From Chelatococcus composti (lineage in GTDB: Bacteria; Pseudomonadota; Alphaproteobacteria; Rhizobiales; Beijerinckiaceae), in assembly GCF_014201415.1 (NCBI RefSeq), contig NZ_JACHEH010000003.1, positions 186,001 to 250,000 of the forward strand: DNA of 64,000 nucleotides. The letters are read 5' to 3'. Under the pieces are notes generated by a model, which did not search any database, was not told where the DNA came from, and saw nothing but the letters and a program-made list of their open reading frames with translations. Made by a program: the position numbers and the translations under genes. The first letter of the stretch is position 1, and the number at the start of each line of letters is the position of its first letter. Of the stretch, positions 35,299 through 49,413 are shown in pieces.

Positions 35299-36492
35299 AT
35301 GCCGGCGCGCAGCATCATCGTCGCCATATTCGTCGCGGCCGGGTGCATCTTCGCCGCGGCCGTCGCGCACGCGCAGCAGGACCCGCTGACGCGCTTCCTC
35401 AACAGCATCTTCCAGCCGAAGCCTCCGGCGCAGGTGCAAGAGGCGCCGCGGCGCTCCCGGCCGGCCGCCTCGCGCCCGCGCCAGTCGGCGCCGCGGGCTG
35501 CGCGCGAGCAGCGCGGCGTTGCCGAGCGCACGCTGCGCGTCGAGGTGGATACCTATGTCGTCGTCATGGGCGACTCCCTCGCCGAGCTGCTGACGGAAGG
35601 CCTCGCTGAAACGCTGGCTGATGCCGCCGACGTGGCGATCTATTCGCGCGCCAGGGGCGACAGCGGGCTTGTGCGCAGCGATTTCTACGACTGGCCGAAG
35701 GCCGCGCAGGAGATTGTCGCCAACCCCGAGCGCGTGTCGATCGCCGTGATGATGATCGGCGCCAACGACCGTCAGGCCTTCCGCACGCCGGCGGGGGAGG
35801 TCGAGTACGGCACGCCCGAGTGGCGGACGCTTTACGCCATGCGCGTTGACGAGATCATCCGCACCTTCACCGAGAAGCGGATCCCGCTCGTCTGGGTCGG
35901 TCTTCCGCCCATGAAGGGAGACCGGCTGTCGGCCGACATGCTGGCGCTCAACGAGATCTTCCGTGACCGTGTGACCGCGGCCGGCGGCCACTATGTCGAC
36001 ATCTGGGAGGCATTTCTCGATGCCGACGGGCGATTCTCGGCCTTCGGGCCCGACGTGAACGGCCAGAACGCGCGGCTGCGCACTAACGACGGCGTGCACT
36101 TCACCAAGGCCGGCGCCCGCAAGGCGGCGCACTTTGCGGCGCTCGTGCTGCGCCGGCTCATCGAGGCGCGCGCCGTCGTGCAGCAGGCCGTGCTGCCCCT
36201 GCACGACGGCGTGCCGGGCCTCGACACGCGCGACCCCATCGAGCGCATGATCGACGCCTCGATCCCGAGCCTGCCCGAGCCGGCCGGTCTCATTTCGGTG
36301 TCGAGCAAGCCCGTGGCCGGCCCCATCCTGCCGCTGACGGGGCCGGATGTGGCGCCCGGCGGCGTGCTCGTGTCGGCCTCAACGGGCCCGGTGCAGGTCG
36401 ACCAGCTAGCCGAGCGGGTGTTCGAGCTCGGCGACGTGCCGCAGCCGAAGCCGGGGCGCGTCGACGACTTCTCCTGGCCGCGCCAGCCCTGA
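35299..36492 (+). CDS. DUF459 SGNH/GDSL-type periplasmic hydrolase
   Basis: 397 residues with signal peptide (MPARSIIVAIFVAAGCIFAAAVAHA-QQD), then an Arg/Pro-rich linker (QEAPRRSRPAASRPRQSAPR) and an SGNH fold. Block I is VVVMGDSLAELL (nucleophile Ser), block III AVMMIGANDRQ, and block V DGVHFTKAG (Asp and His). This pattern is DUF459, common in Rhizobiales; a role in acyl-ester hydrolysis at the cell envelope is likely but unproven. The C-terminal 100 residues are Pro-rich and of low complexity. GAGGAACGAGGGCA precedes the ATG. Confidence 0.88.
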   Translation: MPARSIIVAIFVAAGCIFAAAVAHAQQDPLTRFLNSIFQPKPPAQVQEAPRRSRPAASRPRQSAPRAAREQRGVAERTLRVEVDTYVVVMGDSLAELLTEGLAETLADAADVAIYSRARGDSGLVRSDFYDWPKAAQEIVANPERVSIAVMMIGANDRQAFRTPAGEVEYGTPEWRTLYAMRVDEIIRTFTEKRIPLVWVGLPPMKGDRLSADMLALNEIFRDRVTAAGGHYVDIWEAFLDADGRFSAFGPDVNGQNARLRTNDGVHFTKAGARKAAHFAALVLRRLIEARAVVQQAVLPLHDGVPGLDTRDPIERMIDASIPSLPEPAGLISVSSKPVAGPILPLTGPDVAPGGVLVSASTGPVQVDQLAERVFELGDVPQPKPGRVDDFSWPRQP

Positions 36493-36509
36493 GGCCGGCG
36501 CCTGCCACC

Positions 36510-37934
<1,425 letters not shown>

Positions 37935-38103
37935 CGTCTCGTTTTCCAGTCCTTGCGCCGCTGACCCGCCGGCCCCTTGCAGGGGCTGGCCCGCCGCGTA
38001 GCGGCTGGGAGAAAGATCCTGCCTGGACCGCGGCCACCCGAAGCCGGCGCCGTGGGCGCCGTCCCGTCCCCCGCGGGGGAGGGCGCGCCGCGGTCCCATA
38101 TCC

Positions 38104-42816
<4,713 letters not shown>

Positions 42817-43419
42817 CGTTGCCGCCGCGGCGGCGTGTCCACGTCGTTCGTCTGTCGGGGGTCACCGGACCGTGCCGGCGGCGTGTCGCCGCCTGCGTGC
42901 AGTGCCCACCTTTTGGTCTTGGAGGTCCGGTCGCGCTGTTTCCGTTGCGCCCGCACCTCGCGGGCGTCTCACGGCGTAAAGCCGGGCGCGCCCGCTAAGC
43001 CCGCGTTTCGCGGGCGGCAGGTTTCGTATCGCGTTTGGCGGCCGTCGAACGTGCCATGACCAAAAAGACCTGCCTTGCCTTCATGGAAGGGCCGGCCCGG
43101 TGCCGGGCGCGGGTGTTGGCCGGAATGGGACAGCAAGGCTGTCCTAAACCGGGCGGACCTTGCCAGATTTTTTCTAAGGTGACAAGCGGGTATTTGCGAG
43201 TCGTTTGATCGAAACTTATACGCGAAGCTTTGCCCGTATTGCGTTCGTGACGATTCGGCGTGCGCCTGCGTAATTTAATTGCGCGCGCTGACGGGAGCCC
43301 TCGGCGCGCCGTCGCTTCACGCGGGTCTGCGCCCGAGGAAGCGCCGCATGAAGCTGCTCGCCGCTTCACGCCGGGCGCGGCATGTTCTAGCTTCCGTGCC
43401 AGCGAGGAGCGGAGGCAGG
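42817..43419. other. Long gltB leader / intergenic region
   Basis: About 600 bases with no supported gene between divergent gltB and ltaE. Visible: a perfect hairpin GGACAGC-AAG-GCTGTCC (43128-43144), a CCCGCG-TTT-CGCGGG hairpin (about 43002-43016) and AT-richer patches (ATTTTTTCTAAG near 43161; AATTTAATT near 43268). On the gltB strand, CTTGTCACC with the A-rich run after it (about 43158-43185) could be promoter. A long 5' leader for gltB is possible. Confidence 0.4.
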
Positions 43420-44484
43420 ATGAATTTCGCAAGTGACAATGTGGCGGGCGCCAGCCCGCGGGTGATGGAGGCGCTTGTCGCCGCCAATGCCGGCAGCCAG
43501 CGCGCCTACAGCGCCGATGACTATACGGCGCGGGTCGAGACGCGGCTGAAGGAGATCTTCGAGCGCGACCTTTCGGTTTTCCTCGTCGCCACGGGCACGG
43601 CGGCCAACGCGCTCGCCCTCGCCACGCTCTGCCCGCCCTGGGGGGCCGTGCTGTGCCATGCCGAGGCCCATGTCGCCGAGGACGAATGCGGCGCGCCGGA
43701 GTTCTTTACGGGGGGCGCCAAGCTCGTCGGCTTTCCCGGCCGGCTCGGCAAGCTGCTGCGGGAGGAGATCGCAGCGTATCTCGCGACGCCCACCGGCCGG
43801 CCGCCGCACCAGGTCATCCCCTCGGCTCTGTCGCTGACGCAGGCGACCGAGGCCGGCACCGTCTACACGCCGGAGGAGATCGCAGCGCTGGCCGACATCG
43901 CCCACCGCCACGGGCTTGGCGTGCATATGGATGGTGCGCGCTTCGCCAACGCGCTCGTGCGTCTTGGCGTCAGCCCCGCCGACATGACATGGCGCGCAGG
44001 CGTCGATGTTCTCTCCTTCGGCGCCACCAAGAACGGCTGTCTCGCGGCTGAGGCCGTGATCGTCTTCGATCCCGAGAAGGCGGCGCACATGGCGCAGCGC
44101 CGCAAGCGCAGCGGGCATCTGCTCTCCAAGGGGCGCCTGCTGGGCGCCCAGCTTGACGCCTATCTCGCCGACGGTCACTGGCTCGATCTCGCGGCCAGGG
44201 CCAACCGTGCGGCCGACCGGCTGGCTGAGGGGCTCGCGCGTCTCGGCTGCCGCGTTGCTCTGCCGGTGGAGGCCAACGAGATATTCGTCTTCCTGCCGCC
44301 GGCGATGGACGAGGCCCTGCGCGCGGCGGGGGCCCTCTACCACCCGTGGGTGACGTCGAGCCTGCCGGAGGGGGTGACGGCGCGGGAGGGGGAGGTGCTG
44401 GTGCGTCTCGTCACCGCCTTTGACACGACGGAGGCAGCCGTCGACCGTTTCCTCGCCGTTGCCGGTGGGCAGGCGGCGGCCTGA
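43420..44484 (+). CDS. ltaE: Low-specificity L-threonine aldolase
   Basis: PLP enzyme splitting threonine or allo-threonine to glycine and acetaldehyde. 354 residues. Start MNFASDNVAGASPRVMEAL with GGAGG six bases upstream. Family blocks: FLVATGTAANALALA, HAEAHVAEDECGAPEFFTGGAKL, LSLTQATEAGTVYTPEEI, GLGVHMDGARFANALV and the PLP lysine in LSFGATKNGCLAAEAVIVFD. Cytoplasmic. Monocistronic as far as visible. Confidence 0.93.
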   Translation: MNFASDNVAGASPRVMEALVAANAGSQRAYSADDYTARVETRLKEIFERDLSVFLVATGTAANALALATLCPPWGAVLCHAEAHVAEDECGAPEFFTGGAKLVGFPGRLGKLLREEIAAYLATPTGRPPHQVIPSALSLTQATEAGTVYTPEEIAALADIAHRHGLGVHMDGARFANALVRLGVSPADMTWRAGVDVLSFGATKNGCLAAEAVIVFDPEKAAHMAQRRKRSGHLLSKGRLLGAQLDAYLADGHWLDLAARANRAADRLAEGLARLGCRVALPVEANEIFVFLPPAMDEALRAAGALYHPWVTSSLPEGVTAREGEVLVRLVTAFDTTEAAVDRFLAVAGGQAAA

Positions 44485-44550
44485 CCCACCGTTGCCGCCA
44501 TGGTGCCAAACGCGCGCCTCAATGCCGATGCATGGACATGGGTGAGCAAT

Positions 44551-45279
44551 GTGACGAATGAGGCAGATAACGTGCTTGCACCTGTGGTCGAACTGCGCCG
44601 GGCGCGGCGTGCGGCCGGGCTGTTCGCGGCCGCCGCGGCTTTCGTGCTGGCCTCCGGTGTCGCCCTCGCGCAGGGGTACTATGCGCCGGAGATCTATGAC
44701 GAGCCGCTGAGCCCGCGCGAGGTGGTCCTCGCGGTGCGCGCCGAGGGCTTCGCGCAGATCTCGCGGCCGCGCCTGACCCGCGGCTTCTATGTCGTCGAGG
44801 GAACGGACGTGAACGGCTGGCGCATGCGCCTGCTGGTCGACGCCTATTCGGGGGCGATTGTCGATGCACGTCCGCTGCGCTCCACGATCACGGCCGAGGA
44901 GCCGTTCCGGCCCTATACGCCCGACCGCTTCGGCGGCGCCGTCGACGTCGAGATCAGGACCGGCCGCGGCGCGAAGATCTATGCACCCGTGCCGCTCAGG
45001 CAGCCGCTGCCGCGTGTGGCCGCCCTGCCGCCGCCACGCCCGAAGGATCTGGAGCCCGGCCTCGTGGCGCCGGTGCCGCCGGCGCGCGGCGAGACGGCCG
45101 AGCCCGGGCGGACCGGCGATGCAGCCCCCTCGGGCAAGGCCGATGAGGGGCCGAGCGTCGTGCTCGCGCCGCCGGAGGTGCCGCCCGTGCCGCCGGCGAG
45201 CGACGTCATCGGCAACGACGGCGACGAGATCGGCGGCCCGGCCTCGGGCGAGGAGATCCTGCCGAGCGCTCCCTTCTGA
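44551..45279 (+). CDS. Secreted PepSY-like protein with Pro-rich tail
   Basis: About 242 residues. A signal-like segment (AGLFAAAAAFVLASGVALA-QGYY) is followed by one PepSY-like unit: LSPREVVLAVRAEGFAQISRP, then GFYVVEGTDVNGWRMRLLVDAYSGAIVDARPL. The last 100 residues are rich in Pro, Ala, Gly and Glu (PLPRVAALPPPRPKDLEPG...), probably unstructured. The role is unknown; PepSY-type folds often bind or inhibit periplasmic partners. The start is uncertain: GTG 44551 has GGGTGAG upstream, while ATG 44500 has no ribosome site. Confidence 0.65.
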   Translation: MTNEADNVLAPVVELRRARRAAGLFAAAAAFVLASGVALAQGYYAPEIYDEPLSPREVVLAVRAEGFAQISRPRLTRGFYVVEGTDVNGWRMRLLVDAYSGAIVDARPLRSTITAEEPFRPYTPDRFGGAVDVEIRTGRGAKIYAPVPLRQPLPRVAALPPPRPKDLEPGLVAPVPPARGETAEPGRTGDAAPSGKADEGPSVVLAPPEVPPVPPASDVIGNDGDEIGGPASGEEILPSAPF

Positions 45280-45316
45280 CGGCTGGCGGCTGGGCGATGA
45301 TGCGCAACAAGACAAA

Positions 45317-45345
45317 AGGCGCCGGAACATCCGGCGCCTGAACTT
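45317..45345 (+). terminator. Intrinsic terminator between convergent genes
   Basis: Perfect 10-bp stem AGGCGCCGGA / TCCGGCGCCT with loop ACA, then GAACTTTT on the + strand. On the minus strand the stem is followed by TTTTGTC, so it can stop both the PepSY-like and hsp20 transcripts. A second hairpin, CATGGCCCCT-CGGG-AGGGGCCATG, lies at 45361-45384. Confidence 0.75.
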
Positions 45346-45392
45346 TTCGTGGGAGGTGTTCATGGCCCCTCGGGAGGGGCCATGGCGGCAGA

Positions 45393-45863
45393 TTACGCCG
45401 CCTCGGCGACCTTGGCGTCGATCGCGGCATTCGCCGGTTTGGTCGCGATGGGGATGATGCGGGGCTTCATCGCCTCCGGCACCTCGCGCACGAGGTCAAC
45501 GTGGAGGAGGCCGTTCTCCAGCGTGGCGCCCGTCACCTCGACATAGTCGGCGAGCTGGAAGCGGCGTTCAAACGCCCGCGAGGCGATGCCCTGATAGAGC
45601 ATCTCGGGCTTCGGAGCGCCTTCCGCAACCTTCTTCTCGCCGCGGATCGTCAGGGTATTGTTCTTCGTCTCGATGGACAGATCGTCGCTCGCGAAGCCGG
45701 CGACGGCTACCGTGATGCGATACGCATCTTCGCCGGTTCGCTCGATGTTGTAGGGCGGATAGCTCGGAGAGCTGTCGACGCCGGCGATCTGGTCGAGCAT
45801 CGAGAACAGACGGTCAAAGCCAACCGTCGAGCGGTACAGGGGGGACAGATCGAACTGACGCAT
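45393..45863 (-). CDS. Small heat-shock protein (Hsp20/IbpA family)
   Basis: 156-residue holdase chaperone. MRQFDLSPLYRSTVGFDRLFSMLD is the N-terminal arm of rhizobial class A Hsps. The alpha-crystallin domain runs about 35-130 (YNIERTGEDAYRITVAVAGFASDDLSIETKNNTLTIRGEK; GIASRAFERRFQLADYVEVTGATLENGLLHVDL). The C-terminal IIPI fits the I-x-I oligomerisation motif. Start 45863 with GGAGGA 8 bases upstream. That ribosome site is embedded in a ROSE-like hairpin, so translation is probably heat-controlled. Confidence 0.94.
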   Translation of the reverse strand: MRQFDLSPLYRSTVGFDRLFSMLDQIAGVDSSPSYPPYNIERTGEDAYRITVAVAGFASDDLSIETKNNTLTIRGEKKVAEGAPKPEMLYQGIASRAFERRFQLADYVEVTGATLENGLLHVDLVREVPEAMKPRIIPIATKPANAAIDAKVAEAA

Positions 45864-45990
45864 GGCACATCCTCCAATTGAAGCGATATGCGGACAATGC
45901 CCGCCAAGCCGGCCGGGCATCCCACCGTGCAGCCGTGGGCGGCCTGCACGCCCATGAGTTGGGAGCGCCATTCAGGTCTTTCAAGACCTG
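45864..45990 (-). promoter_or_regulatory. ROSE-like RNA thermometer in the hsp20 leader
   Basis: On the minus strand the leader has four consecutive hairpins: CAGGTCTT/AAGACCTG (45973-45990), CGTGCAG/CTGCACG (45926-45950), ATGCCCG/CGGGCAT (45897-45920), and a final one in which TCGCTTC (about 45880-45886) faces GGAGGA (45870-45875) across AATT. This matches the ROSE design, where a U(U/C)GCU element masks the Shine-Dalgarno sequence with imperfect pairs that melt on heating. The order, the TCGCT element and the gene (rhizobial-type hsp20) agree with known examples. Confidence 0.7.
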
Positions 45991-46053
45991 TGGCGACGAG
46001 GTCGGCACTGCGGATATAACCGCCGGGACCGCCGGCGAATGGCGGGAGGGGCC

Positions 46054-47040
46054 ATGGAACTTTTCGCGACAGAGCAGAATCCGGTACCGAGCCAGCCGGT
46101 GGTCGCCGCGGTGACCACCGCGGATGGCATCGTGCTGCGCACGGCGCGGTGGCGTCCCACGGCCCGCCGGACGCGGGGCACCGTCTGCATCGCGCAGGGG
46201 CGGGCGGAGTTCATCGAGAAGTATTTCGAGACGGTGGCGGACCTGCGCCGCCGCGGCTTCGCTGTCGTCGCATTTGACTGGCGCGGCCAGGGGGGCTCGC
46301 AGCGAGAGCTTGCCGACCCGCGCAAGGGCCATGTCGACGACTTCTCGCTCTACCAGCGCGACCTCGACGCTGTTGTCGAGCAGGTCATCCTGCCGCGCTG
46401 CCCGCCGCCCTATTTCGTCCTGGCGCACTCCATGGGCGGTGCAATCCTCCTTCATGCGCTGCGGGAGAGAAGGACACCCTTCGCGCGTCTGGTGACGGTC
46501 TCGCCGATGATCGACATCGCCGTGGTACGCTGGCCGCGTGCTGCGCGCCTGCTGGCGGAGGTGCTCGATGCCTGCGGCTTCGGGGCGAGCTACGTCCCCG
46601 GCGGCGGTGCCACCTCGATCTCGACGAAGCCTTTTGCCGGCAACCGTCTGTCGTCGGACCCGGTGCGCTACGCGCGCAATGCCGAGGTGGCCGCCCGGGC
46701 GCCACACCTGGCCGTCGGCGACCCGACCGTGGCGTGGCTCGATGCGGCCTATCGCGCCATGGGTGCCTTTGCCGAACCCGGCTTCGCGCTTGAGATCAGG
46801 ACGCCGGTGCTCGTCGTCGCGGCAGGGGCTGATCGGGTGGTCTCGACGCCGTCGATCGAGCGCTTCGCGTCCCGCCTCAAGACGGGCCATGCCGTCGTGA
46901 TCCCCGGTGCGCGGCACGAGCTCCTGATGGAGCGGGATGCGATTCGCGACCAATTCTGGGCCGCATTCGATGCCTTCGTGCCGGGCTCGGACGGCGCGCT
47001 GCCCGATCAGGCCGAGAGGAGCCTGAGCGCTGCCTCGTGA
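46054..47040 (+). CDS. Alpha/beta hydrolase, lysophospholipase/monoacylglycerol-lipase type
   Basis: 328 residues related to PldB. Early blocks: GTVCIAQGRAEFIEKYFETVADLRRRGFAVVAFDWRGQGGS, with QGR.EFIEKY typical. The nucleophile Ser is in FVLAHSMGGAIL near residue 126; later ISTKPFAGNRLSSDPVRYARN, and the C-terminal Asp and His fall in GADRVV and PGARHELLME. Cytoplasmic or loosely membrane-associated; probably releases fatty acid from lysophospholipid or monoacylglycerol. Strong ribosome site GGGAGGGG before ATG 46054. It shares a divergent promoter region with hsp20. Confidence 0.88.
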   Translation: MELFATEQNPVPSQPVVAAVTTADGIVLRTARWRPTARRTRGTVCIAQGRAEFIEKYFETVADLRRRGFAVVAFDWRGQGGSQRELADPRKGHVDDFSLYQRDLDAVVEQVILPRCPPPYFVLAHSMGGAILLHALRERRTPFARLVTVSPMIDIAVVRWPRAARLLAEVLDACGFGASYVPGGGATSISTKPFAGNRLSSDPVRYARNAEVAARAPHLAVGDPTVAWLDAAYRAMGAFAEPGFALEIRTPVLVVAAGADRVVSTPSIERFASRLKTGHAVVIPGARHELLMERDAIRDQFWAAFDAFVPGSDGALPDQAERSLSAAS

Positions 47041-47789
47041 ATGCGCGGGTCGCCGGCGGCGATGACCGTGCCGCCGGCAGCCGGCGAGCCGCCCTCCCAG
47101 TTGGTGACGATGCCGCCCGCCCCCTCGATGATCGGCACCAGGGCAACGATGTCGTAGGGCTTTAGTCCGGCCTCGATGACGAGGTCGATGTGTCCGGCGG
47201 CGACCATGCAGTAGGCATAGCAGTCGTAGCCGTACCGCACGAGGCGCGTCTCCCGCTCCACGCGCTCGTAGCGCGGGCGCTCGTCCTCGCTGAAGAGGGA
47301 GGGGGAGGTGGTGGAGAGCGTCGCCTCGGCGAGGCTTGCGCAGCGGCGCGTCTTGAGTGTGCGCGCGCCCATGGGGCCCTTGTAACCCGCCTTGCGGCCG
47401 CCGCCGTAGAAGCGCTCTCCCGTGAAGGGCTGGTGCATCAGCCCGTAGACGGGCGTGCTGCGGTGGGTGAGGCCGATGAGGGTGCCCCACAGCGGCAGGC
47501 CCGAGATGAAGGCGCGCGTCCCGTCGATGGGGTCGAGCACCCAGACGTAGTCGGCGTCGGTGCGCTCATCGCCGAATTCCTCGCCGCAGATGCCGTGCTG
47601 GGGGAACTGCCGGCGGATGAGCTGGCGCATGGCCGCCTCGGCGGCGCGGTCGGCTTCCGTCACCGGGTCGAACTTGTCGCCGAGGGCCTTGTTCTCCGCC
47701 ATCAGCGCGGTGCGGAAGAAAGGCAGTATGGCGCGTCCGGACACGGTTGCGAGTTCGTCCATGAAGGCGCTGAAGTCGACCGCTACCAT
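47007..47789 (-). CDS. hisN: Inositol monophosphatase-family histidinol-phosphatase (HisN)
   Basis: 260 residues. Metal and phosphate residues: GICGEEFGDE, WVLDPIDGTRAFISGLPLWGTLIGL and LKPYDIVALVPIIEGAGGIVTNWEGG. The block DPIDGTRAFISGLP is characteristic of the histidinol-phosphatases of actinobacteria and alphaproteobacteria, more than of SuhB or CysQ. It would complete histidine biosynthesis where no HisB-type phosphatase exists. Its 3' end overlaps the hydrolase stop by 34 bases, tail to tail. AGGGGAAGGGA precedes the ATG. Confidence 0.87.
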   Translation of the reverse strand: MVAVDFSAFMDELATVSGRAILPFFRTALMAENKALGDKFDPVTEADRAAEAAMRQLIRRQFPQHGICGEEFGDERTDADYVWVLDPIDGTRAFISGLPLWGTLIGLTHRSTPVYGLMHQPFTGERFYGGGRKAGYKGPMGARTLKTRRCASLAEATLSTTSPSLFSEDERPRYERVERETRLVRYGYDCYAYCMVAAGHIDLVIEAGLKPYDIVALVPIIEGAGGIVTNWEGGSPAAGGTVIAAGDPRIHEAALRLLSA

Positions 47790-47900
47790 TCCCTTCCCCT
47801 CCGCCAGCCGTGCGTGAGCCTCGTACCTCACACGGGCAGGACTGCGTTGCAGTGGGGTCTTATCGCGCGCAGGGCCGTTTAGAAAGAGAGGAACGGCAAG

Positions 47901-49229
47901 ATGCCATGCGGCCTCAGGCGCAGGGTGGGGGAGAAACCGGTGATGAAGGACGGAGGGATCCCGGCGGGCGCGACGGCGGTGCCGGTCAGAACCCAGGCGG
48001 CGCTGCTCATTGTGGTGCTCGGGTGCATCTACAGCGTCAGCCAGTTCCTGCGAAACTCGATCGGCGTCATCGCGCCCAATCTTGCGGCGGACCTCGGGCT
48101 CACGGCGACGGACCTCGGGCTGCTCTCCAGCGGCTTTTTCCTCACCTTCTCGGCGGCGCAGATCCCTGTCGGCATCTGCATCGACCGCTACGGGCCGCGC
48201 CGGGTGATGCTGGTATGCGCGGTGGCAGCGGTGGCGGGCGTCCTCCTGTTCGCGCTGGCGCGGGATGCGGCCATGCTCGTCGGGGCGCGGCTGCTCCTCG
48301 GCATCGGCTGCTCCAGCTTCTTCATGGCGCCGCTCGCCATCTACGCCCGTCTCTTCCCGCCGGAGCGCTTCGCCTTCCTCACCGGCATCCAGCTCAGCCT
48401 CGGCAACCTGGGCACGCTCGCCGCCACCGCGCCGCTGGCCTTCGCCGCCGAATCCGTCGGCTGGCGGACGAGCTTCCTCGTCGTCGCCGCCTTTGCCACG
48501 GCTGCGGGGCTGGCGGTCTTCTTCGGCGTGCGCGGCCCCGTGTTCAGCGCCTGGGGCGGTCGCGAATCGTGGCGCTCGGCCCTCGGGGGCGTGCGCGAGG
48601 CGATGCGCGTGCGCTCCTTCTGGCCACTCTTCGTGATGCACGCGACGGGCTACGCCTCCTTCGGCACGGTCGTCGGCCTGTGGGCGGGCCCGTTTCTGAG
48701 GGACGTCTACGGCTTCGACCTCGAGCAGCGCGGTGTCGCGCTCTTTGCGGCCTCGGCGACGCAGATCTGCGCGCTCTTCCTGTGGGGCGGGGCAGACCGT
48801 GTGTTCCATGCATACAAGCCGGCGGTCATCCTCGGCGCCTCTGCAACCATTGCATGCCTCGCCTACGCTGCCCTCATGCCTCTCGGGCCCGTTGCGGCAG
48901 TGGTCTGGCTTGTCGTCTTCGGCGCGTCCGTGGCCTATACGCCGCCTGTCATGGCGCACGGAAAATCTCTTTTTCCCCAAAACCTTATCGGTCGCGGCAT
49001 GACCCTGATGAACATCGGCACCATGGGTGGTGTGTTCGTGATGCAGACGGTGACCGGACGGCTCATGGACATGTTTGGTCGCGACCCCCTCGGGCAATAT
49101 CCACAGGTGGCGTACAAGGCCGTCTTTTCCTTGCTGGCGCTTGCAATTGCGGCTGCGCTCATTACCTACGTCTTCGCGCACGATGCCCATCCGGGCCGGG
49201 TTCGCGAGCCCGGCGGCACAAAAAAATAG
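47901..49229 (+). CDS. Major facilitator superfamily transporter
   Basis: 442 residues, about 12 TM helices. Start segment QAALLIVVLGCIYSVSQFLRNSIGVIAPNLAADLGLTATDLGLLSSGFF is typical of MFS sensors/transporters with an N-terminal R-N-S-I-G motif. The loop 2-3 motif is GICIDRYGPRRVM (motif A). The second half has MRVRSFWPLFVMHATGYASFGTVVGLWAGPFL. Substrate unknown; similar proteins are annotated as nitrate/nitrite or organic acid carriers without proof. Two starts are possible (47901 with GAGAGGAACGG, 47943 with GGGGGAG). Confidence 0.88.
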   Translation: MPCGLRRRVGEKPVMKDGGIPAGATAVPVRTQAALLIVVLGCIYSVSQFLRNSIGVIAPNLAADLGLTATDLGLLSSGFFLTFSAAQIPVGICIDRYGPRRVMLVCAVAAVAGVLLFALARDAAMLVGARLLLGIGCSSFFMAPLAIYARLFPPERFAFLTGIQLSLGNLGTLAATAPLAFAAESVGWRTSFLVVAAFATAAGLAVFFGVRGPVFSAWGGRESWRSALGGVREAMRVRSFWPLFVMHATGYASFGTVVGLWAGPFLRDVYGFDLEQRGVALFAASATQICALFLWGGADRVFHAYKPAVILGASATIACLAYAALMPLGPVAAVVWLVVFGASVAYTPPVMAHGKSLFPQNLIGRGMTLMNIGTMGGVFVMQTVTGRLMDMFGRDPLGQYPQVAYKAVFSLLALAIAAALITYVFAHDAHPGRVREPGGTKK

Positions 49230-49239
49230 GTCAACCACC

Positions 49240-49269
49240 CTTGCTTTTTGTGCGCTGCGATGGCATATT
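49240..49269 (+). promoter_or_regulatory. Promoter of the candidate sRNA
   Basis: CTTGCT at 49240-49245 and CATATT at 49264-49269 with 18 bases between, giving a predicted start near 49275. It begins 10 bases after the MFS stop codon. Confidence 0.5.
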
Positions 49270-49274
49270 GTTGC

Positions 49275-49370
49275 AGTGCGGTACGGCGATGTTCCGTCGC
49301 AGTGCCGCTGCCCTCCTTGGGCGTTTCCTCCCTAGACTTGGGCCGCGCACGCAAGTGTGCGGCCTTTTTT
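49275..49370 (+). ncRNA. Candidate trans-acting sRNA with two anti-Shine-Dalgarno motifs (AbcR/alpha-r15-like)
   Basis: A roughly 96-base transcript between the MFS gene and the convergent N-formylglutamate amidohydrolase. Predicted elements: a 5' hairpin (GCGGTA... pairing TGCCGC, about 49278-49310), a small hairpin GCCC-TCCTT-GGGC (49310-49322) showing an anti-SD loop, an unpaired linker TTTCCTCCCTAGACTT (49324-49339) with a second anti-SD motif, and an intrinsic terminator. The design resembles the rhizobial AbcR and Cuckoo sRNAs, which bind ribosome sites of transporter mRNAs. By-eye resemblance only. Confidence 0.5.
49341..49370 (+). terminator. Intrinsic terminator
   Basis: GGCCGCGCAC-GCAA-GTGTGCGGCC (one G-T wobble, 10-bp stem) followed by six T (49365-49370). 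It ends the candidate sRNA and any MFS read-through. Confidence 0.88.
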
Positions 49371-49413
49371 CTTGTCTGCTGCCGTGGCGGCAGCCGGGGC
49401 TACGCGGGCGGGC

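Noticed and set aside
42995..43432. 145-codon minus frame in the gltB-ltaE gap
   Set aside because: No ribosome site, no recognisable motif, and composition typical of non-coding GC-rich DNA.
45991..46053. RpoH (sigma-32) promoter for hsp20
   Set aside because: A TTATAT -10-like hexamer exists on the minus strand, but no CTTGAA-type -35 lies at the right distance.
47790..49238. Long minus-strand extension of the hisN frame across the MFS gene
   Set aside because: HisN homology starts at 47789 with a good ribosome site. The extension is antisense to an MFS protein and low-complexity.
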